Source: Pelecanus crispus
Lineage: Eukaryota; Chordata; Aves; Pelecaniformes; Pelecanidae
Assembly (NCBI RefSeq): GCF_030463565.1
Contig: NC_134675.1
Location: 18,745,862 to 18,809,861, forward strand
DNA: 64,000 nucleotides
Direction: 5' to 3'
This document shows positions 44,095-53,801 of the stretch, one piece after another. A program made the position numbers and the translations under genes. Every line of letters starts with the position of its first letter. The first letter of the stretch is position 1. A model generated the notes under the pieces. That model had not been told where the DNA came from and did no database searches. It was given only the letters and a program-made list of their open reading frames with translations.

Positions 44095-44865
44095 GTATGT
44101 ATTTGCTATGAACTTTACATTTTACTTCTGGTTAATTTAAAAATACATATGCTGGGTACTTCTGTCTTGTCATGTTGATCTAGATTTATATGAATATAGT
44201 ATGTTTAACCTAAACCAATTTTTTTAGTCTACCAGGGAGGTATTTCACTCCGGGTAGCTCTGCAAAAGTAATGCTTAGGCTGTAAACTATGGCAAAAATA
44301 AGTTTCTAGTGAATGATCCCTTAAAGAAAGGATTAGCTTTTAATTCTGTACTGCTGACTGAAATGTTCTGAAGCACATTACTTCTGTGAGATAAATTTGG
44401 ACAATTAACTTCTGGTATTCTCATTCGAAGTAATATATTAAATCGTAGGTTTTAAGCATATGAATACCAAAACCCATTTTGGGATTGTTTAAAATAAAGC
44501 AGAAATTAGAAATTTGTGTGAAAGCTACCATAAGTTTGTAACCAAAACAGTGCAATATCAGTGATTTTTAAGTTTATTCTAGAAAATGAGTCTATAATAT
44601 AGTGGTATAAAGTAGAATATTATAATGTACAAATAAAATATACATGGCATTGCAAATGAGTAATGTTTCTTAAAGGAAACAAGTAAAAGGGAAAACCTGT
44701 TAAAAGCTACTAACTATTTAAACATACTGATCCCCCAAGAATATGAGACATTTGGCTGCTGGTCTGGCTGGCACATATCTGTTAATGACCTACTGAGATG
44801 CCTGTTTAACTGTCATCTCAGTCAGTGCCAAGTAGTTACAACCACACAAACAAATACTTAGTCCT
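44095..44865. other. Probable DHX29 intron, inverted block
   Basis: AT-rich single-copy sequence directly after the split DHX29 exon. I searched the plus strand for the next DHX29 exon (RVI-KSEDD region) and did not find it. Confidence 0.45.
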
Positions 44866-45471
44866 TGTATTGGGTCTGGCTGGGATGGAGTTAATCTTAC
44901 CCATAGCAGCCCTCATAGTGCTGTACTTTGTATTGGTAGCTAGAAAGGTGTTGGCAACACACCATTGTTTTGGCTACTGCTGAGCAGTGCTCCCACAGCA
45001 TCAAGGCTGTCTCTTCAACATTTCCCCCCCTCACCAGTAGGCTGAGGGTGGATGAGACCTTGGGAGGGGACATAGCCAGGACAGCTGACCCAAACTGACC
45101 AAAGGGATATTCCATACCATATGATGTTGGCTCAGCAATAAAAGCTGAGAGAAAGGAGGAGGAAGGTGGGGCATTTGTTATTACGACATTTGTCTTCCGG
45201 AGCAACCACTACGCGTACTGAAGCCCTACTTCTCAGGAAGTGTCTGGACATCGCCTACTGATGGGAAGTAGAAAATAAAATCTTTGTTTCCTTTTGGTTT
45301 TTTGCTTCTGCACGCAGCCTTTGCTTTTGCTTTTTTTTATTAAACTGCCCTTATCTTATCCCACAAGGTTTTTTTTCCATCTCATTTTCTCCCCACCAGT
45401 CCTGCTGAGGAGGGGAGTGACAGAGCAGCTTGGTGGGCACCTGGCATCCAGCCAAGGTCAAACCAACCACA
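44866..45471 (+). mobile_element. LTR type 2, plus orientation, followed by a PBS
   Basis: TGTATTGGGTCTGGCTGGGA to CAAACCAACCACA, 606 bp, with the shared core (CTGACCAAAGGGATATTCCA) and CAATAAAAG as TATA-like element. It is the inverse partner of 34136-34734. A primer site and leader follow, so it was a 5' LTR. Confidence 0.92.
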
Positions 45472-45479
45472 GGCCTTTT

Positions 45480-45497
45480 TGGTGCCCAACGTGGGGC
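45480..45497 (+). other. Primer-binding site, tRNA-Lys type variant
   Basis: TGGTGCCCAACGTGGGGC, one base different from the A and B sites. Confidence 0.85.
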
Positions 45498-45793
45498 ATG
45501 AGAAATTCGAGATAATGATAGTAATTGGGAGAGGTAGCGGGCAAAACATAGACTGAACAATGTTAGAAAACAGAATATTCATGGGGAATTTTGGTTGTTA
45601 TAATTGTGGTGAAGGGACAAGGGGTGGATTGTGTGTAAATTGTCCACTTTCTTTTGGTATTGTGATGATGTTATTTTGATTTTGGTATGGGGAATTTTTT
45701 TTGTTGATGTGAGTGAAGTTTGTGAAGATTGTGTGATGAATGTGGATTTTAATGATAACTTAAATATGTGATTCACAGAGGTGAGGGGTGGAA
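45498..45793 (+). mobile_element. Retroviral leader remnant (type-2 family)
   Basis: About 300 bp of non-coding leader after the PBS, starting ATGAGAAATTCGAGATAATG, similar in position to the GTTTGAGATAA leader of A and B. Truncated by the next LTR. Confidence 0.6.
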
Positions 45794-46355
45794 TGTATTG
45801 GGTTTGTGTGGCAATCTTTTGGTAGCGGGGGGGCTACAGGGGTGGCTTCTGTGAGAAGCTGCTAGAAGCTTCCCCTATGTCCCATAGAGCCAATGCCAGA
45901 CAGCTCCAAGACGGACCCACCACTGGCCAAGGCCGAGCCAATCAGCAATGGTGGTAGCACCTCTGGCATAAAATATTTTGAAAGGGTGGGGGGGGGGACA
46001 ACCCAACCGGGGACACAAACTGCAGCTGGAGTGAGGAGTGAGAATATGTGGGAGGAACGACTATGCAGACACCAAGGTCAGTGAAGAAGGAGGGGGAGGA
46101 GGTGCTCCAGGGGCCAGAGCAGAGATTCCCCTGCAGCCCCTGGTGAAGACCATGGTGAGCCAGGCTGTCCCCCTGCAGCCCATAGAGGTTAATGGTGCAG
46201 GAGATATCCACCTGCAGCCCATGGAGGACCCCATGCCAGAGCAGGTGGATATGCCTGAAGGAGGCTGTGACCCTGTGGGAAGCCCGTGCTGGAGCAGGCT
46301 CCTGGCAGGACCTGTGGACCCATGGAGAGAGGAGCCCATGCTGGAAAAGGCTTGC
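45794..46355 (+). mobile_element. Type-3 LTR, 5' half
   Basis: TGTATTGGGTTTGTGTGGCA to about ATGCTGGAAAAGGCTTGCTGG, where CR1 sequence takes over. The LTR frame is open through its N-terminal and middle parts (46038-46355) and then runs on into CR1. Confidence 0.87.
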
Positions 46356-46799
46356 TGGCAGGTCCAGAGAAGGGCAACAAAGCTGGTGAAGGGTCTAGAG
46401 AACAAGTCTTATGAGGAGCAGCTGAAGGAACTGGGGTTATTTATCCTGGAGAAAAGGAGGCTGAGGGGAGACCTTATCGCGCTCTACAACTGCCTGAAAG
46501 GAGGTTGTAGTGAGGTGGGTGTTGGTCTCTTCTCCCAAGTAACTAGTGATAGGATGAGAGGAAATGGGCTCAAGCTGTGCCAGGGTAGATTTAGATTGGA
46601 TATTAGGAAAAATTCCTTTACGGAAAGGGGGGGTCAAGCATTGGAACAGGCTGCCCAGAGAGGTGGTGGAGTCACCATCCCTGGAAGAGTTCAAAAAATG
46701 TGTAGACGTGGCACTTTGGGACATGGTTTAGTGGGCATGGTGGTGTTGGGTTGATGGACTGATGATCTTAGAGGTCCTTTCCAACCTTAATGATTCCTA
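46356..46799 (+). mobile_element. CR1 3' fragment
   Basis: The plus strand encodes [20 protein letters not shown] and [18 protein letters not shown], the CR1 C-terminal region, and ends with TTCCAACCTTAATGATTCCTAG. Confidence 0.9.
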
Positions 46800-46864
46800 G
46801 TTTTTACTTTCATTAAAAATAATCCAGCCACCAAGCCAGGAAACATGAAATTGCTACTCTGCCC

Positions 46865-46956
46865 TTAATTGGTTTAGTGGTGGACTTGGTAGTGTTAGGT
46901 TAATGGTTGGACTGGATGATCTTAAAGGTCTTTTCCAACCTAAATGATTCTATGAT
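46865..46956 (+). mobile_element. CR1 3' tail piece
   Basis: TTGGTTTAGTGGTGGACTTG to CCTAAATGATTCTATGAT, the last ~90 bp of a CR1. Confidence 0.85.
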
Positions 46957-47986
46957 TAGTAATCTTTGAATCAGGGAGTGTAGGGACTGCATGGAGTACA
47001 TGCACTGCAGCCTCCCGATTTTTATCAGGGTTAGGGTTGATATTTGAACTGAAGGGCCACACACTGCCGTCCAGCAGGTGCCAGGTTCTGCTGTTCAAAA
47101 CATCAAAATCCAAAATATTTTCATTGTGATCTTTGATTGCAAAGCACATGTGCTTCTTGCCCAGGAGCCATAAATTAACTTTCAAGGTTTGGCAAATAGC
47201 ACTTTCTCCATTTATTCCGGTAATTTTAACTCTTTGCTGTCTAGGTCGTACACCCAGCATCCTGTTGTGTTAACATTGAAATTTGTGCTCCTGTATCTAT
47301 TAGGAATTTTACCAATTGTCGTCGAGGACCAACTGGAATCAGAATATATGGGCCATTATTATTTATCCATTGACAGGATTCCACTTGCCAGACAGGTAGG
47401 CCCAGTTGCCATCCTAGCATTACTCATTTTTTGGCCTCATGCTTTGCAATTCATCCCTAAGGGGGAAGAAAGGGTTATCGCTCTTTCTTGGACTGGTTGA
47501 TGGTGCCGGAGTACTTGGAGTACGCTCTCTTTTTTTGCCATCATCGCCTTTCTGGAATGCTTGAATTAGACTCAGGATAATGCCAGTAGGCTGTCTCTGA
47601 ATTGTGATTTTGGGAATGCCTAGTGCCAATGCTTTCCTCCACAGCTCATTTCTCCACTCCCAGGATTCTGCTCGAGGGTCTTTAGGCGAACCTCCAGGGT
47701 CTTTAGGCATATTTTCCCTTGGTCTAGTTTCTGTTCCCTGTGGGGGTGTTTTTACTGGTTGCACCTGGTTTATTGGTTGCACTCGGTGTTCTCCTGTTCA
47801 GGGCCTCGGGTCCGATTTCTCGGCCAATGGATTGTCCCACTGATATACTGCAGAAAATGGAATTTTTTTCTGCTGAGCAAAAACAATGAACCATGTGTAA
47901 CAGAATCTGGTGGTTGGAGGGAGGAGCTAAGAGATAAAGAAGTATTTACTTTGTCAATTAACTATGAAAAGAAGTGGTGGCTATAA

Positions 47987-48390
47987 CCTTGAAGAGGAAC
48001 TGAGAAACTGATAAAAGGGAACATCCTGCCCCAGAAGGTGCCGAAAAACTGGATGATTGCCGAAGCATGGTAACTGGGGGAAAGGTGAAAGCAGCAGGGG
48101 GAGATCAAGACCATCGACTCAATTTAAGACTGAAATGACTTGACCCCCACCTGTAAGGAGCATGCATGCTAATTTACGTAGCAAGCGAGTCTAATTTAAA
48201 TATAGCTAACCAACAGCAGATGGGATGGTAATTACTGACCAATGAACATAAATTTAGGTGGGTCTTTGCTAATCATGTAATGGGATAAATACGTTGTGGT
48301 TCCTGTGTGTGGTGTGCTAGCTTTGTTGAATTACCACCTAGTACCCATCTCTGTGCAGAAATGAATTAAATAAAATACCCCTGCTCTGTG
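47987..48390 (+). mobile_element. LTR (type 7) inserted in gag of element E
   Basis: TTGAAGAGGAACTGAGAAAC to about AAATAAAATACCCCTGCTC interrupts gag. It has GGGATAAATACG as TATA-like element and AATTAAATAAAAT as polyadenylation signal near 48365. The left half matches 12265-12480. Exact ends and target duplication not resolved. Confidence 0.6.
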
Positions 48391-49542
48391 TATATATTGG
48401 CGTATTGCACACTGGGTAAATGATCCTGCTTTTGGGATAACACCACCCCATTTCATGGGCATGGTTTACAATGTCATGCATTAATTCTGCCCAGGTAGGG
48501 AATTGGTTGCGGGGGTCATTATCACCTAATCCCTCATTGTGTTCTGTGTCTCTTTTTATTTCATCTCGTTTTGCAATTAAGTAGGGTTTAAGAATTGCCA
48601 GGGCTCCTCTAAATAGTGGTTTTAGCATCGCATAATCAGTTGTGGCAGATATTGGGATATTATTGGATTCTTGTTTATGCATGGCTTGTATGCAGTCAGA
48701 TTTTGTGATAGCTGTGGAGAGCTCATTAAGAGATCTTATGGGGATTATGGAGAGTTCACCTCATTCCATAGCATCTATTCCCCCAGCCCAATAAGCTACT
48801 CTGCTAGTGATAGAATGGGATGCATTTGGCGGGTTGGGTCCTAAGTTTAAAAGAATTCCCGGACCCCAAAAGCCATTTGCTTCATCTCCACTCAGCATTA
48901 TTTGGTCACTGCCACTTAGGCAGACTCACCACAAATACTCTGTTTCAGTTTCACCTGGCTTTCTGCCGTATTTTTCTTGTAAATTTGCCAGTTGTAATGG
49001 ATCTCAGGGAATGATTCACACGGTATATCACGGAGCACCACCCCGAGGTCCTTCAGATTGTTCTGTTTTAATAATGGGTCTGGTTTCATATTCAGGGGAA
49101 TTTGAGGGAAACAAAGAATGATCTTCCCCTGATTCACTATTGTCGGGATTACCCCATATGTTACCATCCCATTCTTCAGGGGATGCAATTAATTTTCTAA
49201 TCTGTACAATGTCAGGGGGATGGGGAACCTGCATAAGCATCATTTCGACCTTTTCTTCCAACTTTTGTTTTTTCTCTTTTTCTTCCTGTAACTGTTTCTG
49301 CAGCTGATCAATTTTTAAAGACAGTATTAATTCAGCAGCCTTTCTGCCTTCTATTTCTTCTTTTAGGTCCTGCTCCCTTTTATTGTTATTCTTCCTATCC
49401 TGATAAGCAGCTTCCAAACAAGTACCTAGCATTTTGCAAATAATTCCTTTTCCTTTTTCATTCTTTATATGCCCCCTGGCCACATTTAGCTGTTCTTCCA
49501 CAGCTTCCCAATCATGCCAATTATCATGAGCCCATTCTGAGA

Positions 49543-49578
49543 ATTTGGGACTTATTTGGGACTTATTTGGGACTTATT
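49543..49578. repeat. Three tandem 11-bp units
   Basis: TTTGGGACTTA repeated three times, just inside the start region of element E gag. Confidence 0.9.
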
Positions 49579-49614
49579 CCATGCTTCCGTAAGTAATTAG
49601 TGATACTACTTGCC

Positions 49615-49632
49615 ATCCTGCCGACTACGCCA
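49615..49632 (-). other. Primer-binding site, tRNA-Ser type
   Basis: On the minus strand TGGCGTAGTCGGCAGGAT, complementary to the 3' end of vertebrate tRNA-Ser (AGA/UGA type). It lies 3 bp inside the LTR end at 49636, the right place for a retroviral PBS. Confidence 0.8.
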
Positions 49633-49635
49633 ATT

Positions 49636-50110
49636 TGTTGCAAATGGGTGATTTAGGACACTTAAAGAATCATCAACAAAGGCATTAGTAAAAGTGGTTT
49701 TAATATGATGTTGTAAAAGTGCGACTTAACAAAGTTCAAGGGCAAGGTTCACTATTAATTACTGCATGGAAGAATTATACAAAGGAAAATTGAGTTACAC
49801 TCGAGTTAGCTGCACCTAAGCTCCATCGGGAGTTTAGAAAGCAAGGGGGTTTACTCTGAACCTCGTGACTCAATGGGAGGATCTTCCTTACTTTTTGTAT
49901 TTCTTCCATTAGACATAAACCGTTGTCCAAGTCTGACAAGATTGGACCTGGTTGCACCTAAGCTCCGTCAGGAGTGTAGAAAGCAAGGGGGTCTACTCCG
50001 AATCTCGTGACTCAACGGGAGGGACCTCCTTACCTTTTTGTGTCCCCAGTTTCTCTATGAATCAGTCTAACTGATAGATAGATCTTAACACTTGAACAAT
50101 AACAACTGCT
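49636..50110 (-). mobile_element. 5' LTR of element E (type 6)
   Basis: Starts TGTTGCAAATGGG on the plus strand, immediately next to the Ser-type PBS. Contains two ~80-bp direct repeats (49811-49890 and 49953-50034, each TGCACCTAAGCTCC to CCTTAC). Related to the LTR at 10627. The right end is not sharply defined. Confidence 0.7.
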
Positions 50111-50532
50111 GTAAAGGGAAAAAACAAAACAAAACAAAAACAACTTTTGCAAGAAATCTTTTAGATTTCTAGGTTTAAGATTCAACAACCACAGAAATCA
50201 AAACACTAAAAGTACGCAAGGCAAACTTAAACCCACACAAGTACATAGACTGCCAACTGTAAATAAACAGAATGAACCCATTCCAGGAGAAAATTAAGCT
50301 ATGATTTACCACAAGAATGAACTACAAAAAGTCTTCCAGAATTCACATGAAAAAAACGTTACCTTCAAATAACCATTCCACTGAAGTTAAAATAATGTGG
50401 GTGACCATTATTAAGCATATCATCTTTTCAGGAGTTTTCCACATCAGTGTTGAAGTCAATGCAAGTCCTGTATTTTGGAAAACTTCGTCCTCTCTTCCCT
50501 CCAAGTAAATACAAATTAATTTCCCAGATTAC
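50111..50532. other. Probable DHX29 intron
   Basis: Single-copy AT-rich DNA between the element E LTR and the next DHX29 exon; no feature seen. Confidence 0.4.
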
Positions 50533-50675
50533 CTTAGTTTCAGGGCCATTTTCTTTCTTTTTGTTATCTACTAAGCGAGATGGAAGTTCACGTGTCACAG
50601 GAGAACAAAATTTTGCTCTAGGTTTCTGTTGCTGTTCTTCAAACTGCTGGCAAGGCAAACCTTCAGGCAAGGCAT
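50533..50675 (-). pseudogene. DHX29: DHX29 N-terminal exon
   Basis: 143 bp with acceptor TTATTTTGAAG and donor ACTAAG/GTAATC on the minus strand. It encodes ALPEGLPCQQFEEQQQKPRA then KFCSPVTRELPSRL, matching the DHX29 segment DALPEGF...FEEQQPKSRPKFQSP just after its UBA-like N-terminal domain. The frame is open and the splice sites look good. Minus strand, in the original orientation relative to MTREX at the right. Confidence 0.9.
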
Positions 50676-51063
50676 CTTCAAAATAAAAAGGCCATATCAC
50701 AGAATGTCAATAATAATTACTTAAAATCTTTTTAAGTGTGTTGGGAGCCAACTAGAAGAACATAAAACAAAAACAGCATGCCTGAAATAAAGTTAGGCTT
50801 TAGCATTTAGATAAGTCAGCATTTGCTTGTTGGATTTCCATAAAACTCTAAGAGTAGGAAGAAGAGGACTACAAGACTTTATACATAAAAAAAAAAAAAT
50901 CACAGAACCAGTCAGCAGCACATCTAGGAAAAGAACACTGTGATGACTACTGGTCTTAATGAAACAATATATTTAATTACTACTATGAAGCATTCCCATG
51001 TCATAGTAGGTCCTATTACTCTTCTGTTAAAAACTGTAGTCAATTCTTTGTCACCATACTCGC

Positions 51064-51133
51064 TGTCAGGAAGGTTTAAACAAAGCCAATCAAGTGCAGA
51101 GTGAAGATCACTACCATATTTTACTTGAAATAA
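51064..51133 (-). pseudogene. DHX29: DHX29 exon with UBA-like motif, donor changed
   Basis: The minus strand encodes KYGSDLHSALDWLCLNLPD, the end of the UBA-like domain of DHX29 (GGDLHSALDWLCLNL). The donor reads GC (CCTGACA/GCGAGT) where GT is expected; a G to A change at the exon end would also alter the joined codon. The left part of the exon (ALQAFSFKTKD region) is not recognisable, so the 5' boundary at TTTCAAG is tentative. Confidence 0.82.
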
Positions 51134-51728
51134 AAGAATTCATTCCTTATTGCAGAGAAGGCCCATTTACATCTTCAAGGAAATTTTGTATGTCAATGGA
51201 ACTACTGTAAGGAAATAAATAATTCTACCAGAAAGAACAAGGCATTTTTCCTCAGCTTACAAGAACTGGTATAAAATAATTTGATCATCAAAATATGATG
51301 TGACACACTTCTTCCTATCTGGCTTAAAAAAATAATCCAGACATCATAATTTTAGTATTTTTAACACTTCTAAAACACAAACCAAGCTTAGGTTGCTACT
51401 GAGGTGGTTGTATAAAATCTGTTTTCTTCCTCTGACAGGAAGAAGGGTCTATATGCACAGCAGAATCCCAAATATAACTCTTTATAGTCCTGCATGCAAT
51501 ATATCATTTGTTACTTTAGAAATATAGATGTTCTCCTGCCCTGTTAGTTTACCCCTATTTCTTAAAGCACACTCAAAATCCCAAACACCTCAAGCTCAAG
51601 AGAGTCAATGTCTAATACATGAATGTAGCTTACCTGCATAACTTAATACTTATACCTGAAGAAATATTTACTCAGCTAAAAAAAGTACTATGAAAACCAA
51701 AGCTGTTTTACCTAAAGAAGATACTCAC

Positions 51729-51802
51729 CTTAAGAACAGATTTATCTAGATTTGAAGCAGCACTGGAATCTGTTGTTGAACTACAACTGTAAGTTTTTGG
51801 AC
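51729..51802 (-). pseudogene. DHX29: DHX29 early exon
   Basis: 74 bp bounded by AATTTGCAG acceptor and CTTAAG/GTGAGT donor. It encodes GPKTYSCSSTTDSSAASNLD then KSVLK, matching DHX29 GPKIYSFNSTNDSS...NLDKSILK. It is the most 5' DHX29 exon in the window; the first exon with the start codon is missing. Confidence 0.88.
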
Positions 51803-52269
51803 CTGCAAATTACAAATAACCATCAATTACATAAGCAGAACACAGAGAACATTAATTACAATAGCTAAAGCAAACCAAACATAATGCAGATTAATGCGGG
51901 CAAGTATTACACTAATTTGCCAGAGACACACACACATACATAACAACAATAAAAATAATCAATGGTACAGAGAGACCCTTGAACAAGGAATAGCAAAGAA
52001 GGGTATGACTCTTAGCAGACAAAATGTAAAATCACGAGTGGCACAATGAGAGGAAATGTAATTGACTGCTCGCTCACTCTCAACCCAGAAACAAGAAGTG
52101 CCAAATAGGGAAGCTAATGGCAGGTTCAAAACAAACAAGAGTGATTTTTTTTTTAATTTTATTTTTTTTATTGCCAAGTGCATAGATACATAACAGAACT
52201 CTTTGCTGCTAAAGGTGTGGATATTGGGTGTTTACCTAAGTCCAAGGGCAGACAGGATAGCTTTGTAGT

Positions 52270-53407
52270 TGTATTGGGTTTGCGTGGCAAGGTTTTGGGA
52301 GCAGAGGGGCTGCAGGGGTGGTTTCTGTGAGAAGGTGCTAGAAGCTTCCCCTATTTCTGATAGAGCCAATGCCAGCCGGCTCCAAGACAGACCCATTGCT
52401 GGCCAAGGCTCAGCCAATCAGCGACGGTGGTAGTACCTCTGTGATAACATATTTAAGAAGTGGGGGGAAAACTGCACAACAGAAATAGCAGCCAGAAGAG
52501 AGGAGTGAGAATATGTGAGAGAAATAACTCTGCAGACACCAAGGTCAGTGAAGAAGGAGAGGGAGGAAGTGCTCCAGGGGCACTGCAGATTCCCCTGCAG
52601 CCCATGGTGAAGACCATGGTGAGCCAGGCTGTCCCCCTGCAGCCCATGGAGGTACACGGTGGAGCAGATATCCACCTGCAGCCCATGGAGGACCTCACAC
52701 CAAAGCAGGTGGATGTGCCCGAAGGAGGCTGTGACCCTGTGGGAAGCCCGTGCTGGAGCAGGCTCCTGGCAGGACCTGTGGACCCGTGGAGAGAGAGGAG
52801 CCCACGCTGGAGCAGGTTTGCTGGCAGGATTTGTGACCCCATGGGGGACCCATGCTGGAGCAGTCTGCTCCTGGACTGCACCCCGTGGAAGGGACCCACG
52901 CTGGAGCAGTTCCTGAAGAACTGTAGCCCATGGGAAGGACCCACATTGGAGAAGTTAATGGAAGACTGTCTCCCGTGGGAGGGACCCCACACTGGAGCAG
53001 GGGAAAAGTGTGAGGAGTCCTCCCCTGAGGAGGAAGGAGCAGCAGAGACAATGCGTGATGAACTGACAGCAACCCCCATTCCCTGTCCCCCTGTGCCGCT
53101 CAGGGGGAGGAGGTAGAGAATTTGGGAGTGAAGTTGAGCCTGGGAAGAAGGTAGGGGTGAGGGGAAGGTGTTTTAAGATTTGGTTTTATTTCTCATTACC
53201 CTACTCAGTTCTGGTTGGCAATAAATTAAACTGATTTTCCCCAAATTAAGTCTGTTTTGCCTATGACAGTAATTGCTGAGTGATCTCCCTGTCCTTATCT
53301 TGACCCACGAACGTTTTTATGTTTTCTCTCCCCTGTCCAGTTGAGAAGGGGAGTGATAGAGTGGCTTTGGTGGGCACTTGGCATCCAGCCAGGGTCAAAC
53401 CACCACA
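52270..53407 (+). mobile_element. Solo LTR (type 3, ORF-bearing), longest open frame
   Basis: TGTATTGGGTTTGCGTGGCA to CAGGGTCAAACCACCACA, 1138 bp. TATTTAAG at about 52451. It occupies most of the gap between the first DHX29 exon present and the first MTREX exon present, where both gene starts should be. Target duplication unclear (TGTAG occurs near both ends but not flush). Confidence 0.9.
52460..53116 (+). CDS. Repeat-rich open frame inside type-3 LTR, extended version
   Basis: A 218-codon frame, GTG-led. Order: basic start, [46 protein letters not shown], then about four units of the pattern C-x-PW-x-GP-x-LE, and an acidic end (EESSPEEEGAAETM). Compared with the 17.8- and 24.3-kb copies a single T is missing after the SSP codons, which removes the stop and adds 35 residues. 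No match recognised; see the 17.8-kb entry for doubts about translation. Confidence 0.35.
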   Translation: MGGKLHNRNSSQKRGVRICERNNSADTKVSEEGEGGSAPGALQIPLQPMVKTMVSQAVPLQPMEVHGGADIHLQPMEDLTPKQVDVPEGGCDPVGSPCWSRLLAGPVDPWRERSPRWSRFAGRICDPMGDPCWSSLLLDCTPWKGPTLEQFLKNCSPWEGPTLEKLMEDCLPWEGPHTGAGEKCEESSPEEEGAAETMRDELTATPIPCPPVPLRGRR

Positions 53408-53490
53408 ACCTGTAGCAAATATGCTGCCAAATAGAGACTGGGAGAAAAATAACATTTTTTTTCTTTCCTGTTCCTTCACTGTTCTTGCAG

Positions 53491-53525
53491 GGACATCAGT
53501 TCATCTCATATCATGAGACTTGTTA
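53491..53525 (+). pseudogene. MTREX: MTREX exon remnant with small deletion
   Basis: After a strong acceptor (CACTGTTCTTGCAG) the sequence GACATCAGT then TCATCTCATATCATGA can be laid on the MTREX segment GDVTINPTASCLVMTTE with loss of 15 bp (INPTA). The expected donor is gone (CTTGTTAGA). Position and orientation ahead of the next exon are right. Short match, so moderate confidence. Confidence 0.5.
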
Positions 53526-53710
53526 GATTCAACTTGGAAAGCACCTCAACAGCCAATCTTTAAATGCTTTTGAGTTTTGTGCAAAATAAGATTTCATATT
53601 GCCATATAAATGTCAACCAAAAATTCCGGCAATTTCTTAGTGATATCTCTGTAACATGACTGTTGTTACTTCATGTGATGGATCTCAGTATTTGTTTTTT
53701 CCTTTTCTAG

Positions 53711-53801
53711 ATTTTGAGAAGTATGCTCTACAGAGGTTCTGAGGTTAGGCGAAACGTCGCATGGGTTATTTTTGATGAAATCCACTACATGAGAGATTCA
53801 G
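53711..53801 (+). pseudogene. MTREX: MTREX exon with helicase motif II (DEIH)
   Basis: 91 bp between TTTTCTAG and ATTCAG/GTATCC. It encodes [20 protein letters not shown] then [10 protein letters not shown]. This is RecA domain 1 of the Ski2-like RNA helicase MTREX (MTR4, SKIV2L2), the exosome-associated helicase of nuclear RNA decay; DEIH is motif II. Two residues differ from the near-invariant vertebrate sequence (MRE to RRN), which is unusual for this protein. The exon itself is open with good splice sites. Confidence 0.93.

Larger units (their letters stand above)
46957..49614 (-). pseudogene. gag: gag-protease remnant of a tRNA-Ser-type ERV (element E)
   Basis: Read on the minus strand from right: a gag N-terminus with a long Lys/Glu-rich coiled coil (49028-49501; EEIEGRKAAELILSLKIDQL then QKQLQEEKEKKQKLEEKVEM), a middle domain (48390-48682, PTWAELMHDIVNHAHEMGWC), then, past an inserted LTR, a Pro/Arg-rich part (47420-47782) and a protease with FLIDTGAQISML (about 47280-47330) and ITGINGESAICQTLKVNLWL (46940-47260). 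RT and everything after are absent; CR1 tails adjoin on the left. Gag here shares nothing with elements A-D. Broken by insertion, stops and truncation. Confidence 0.8.

Noticed and set aside
46038..46754. 238-codon frame joining LTR and CR1 sequence as a new fusion gene
   Set aside because: It is an accidental join of the type-3 LTR frame with a CR1 fragment at 46356. No start codon or promoter evidence supports expression.
52453..53079. 208-codon minus-strand frame in the type-3 LTR
   Set aside because: Complement of the repeat-rich plus frame. The three-periodic repeat keeps both strands open, which is also a reason to be cautious about the plus frame.
52262..53415. TGTAG near both ends of the type-3 LTR as its target duplication
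   Set aside because: The copies are not flush with the TG and CA ends of the LTR, unlike the clean CCTAC of the 17.4-kb copy.
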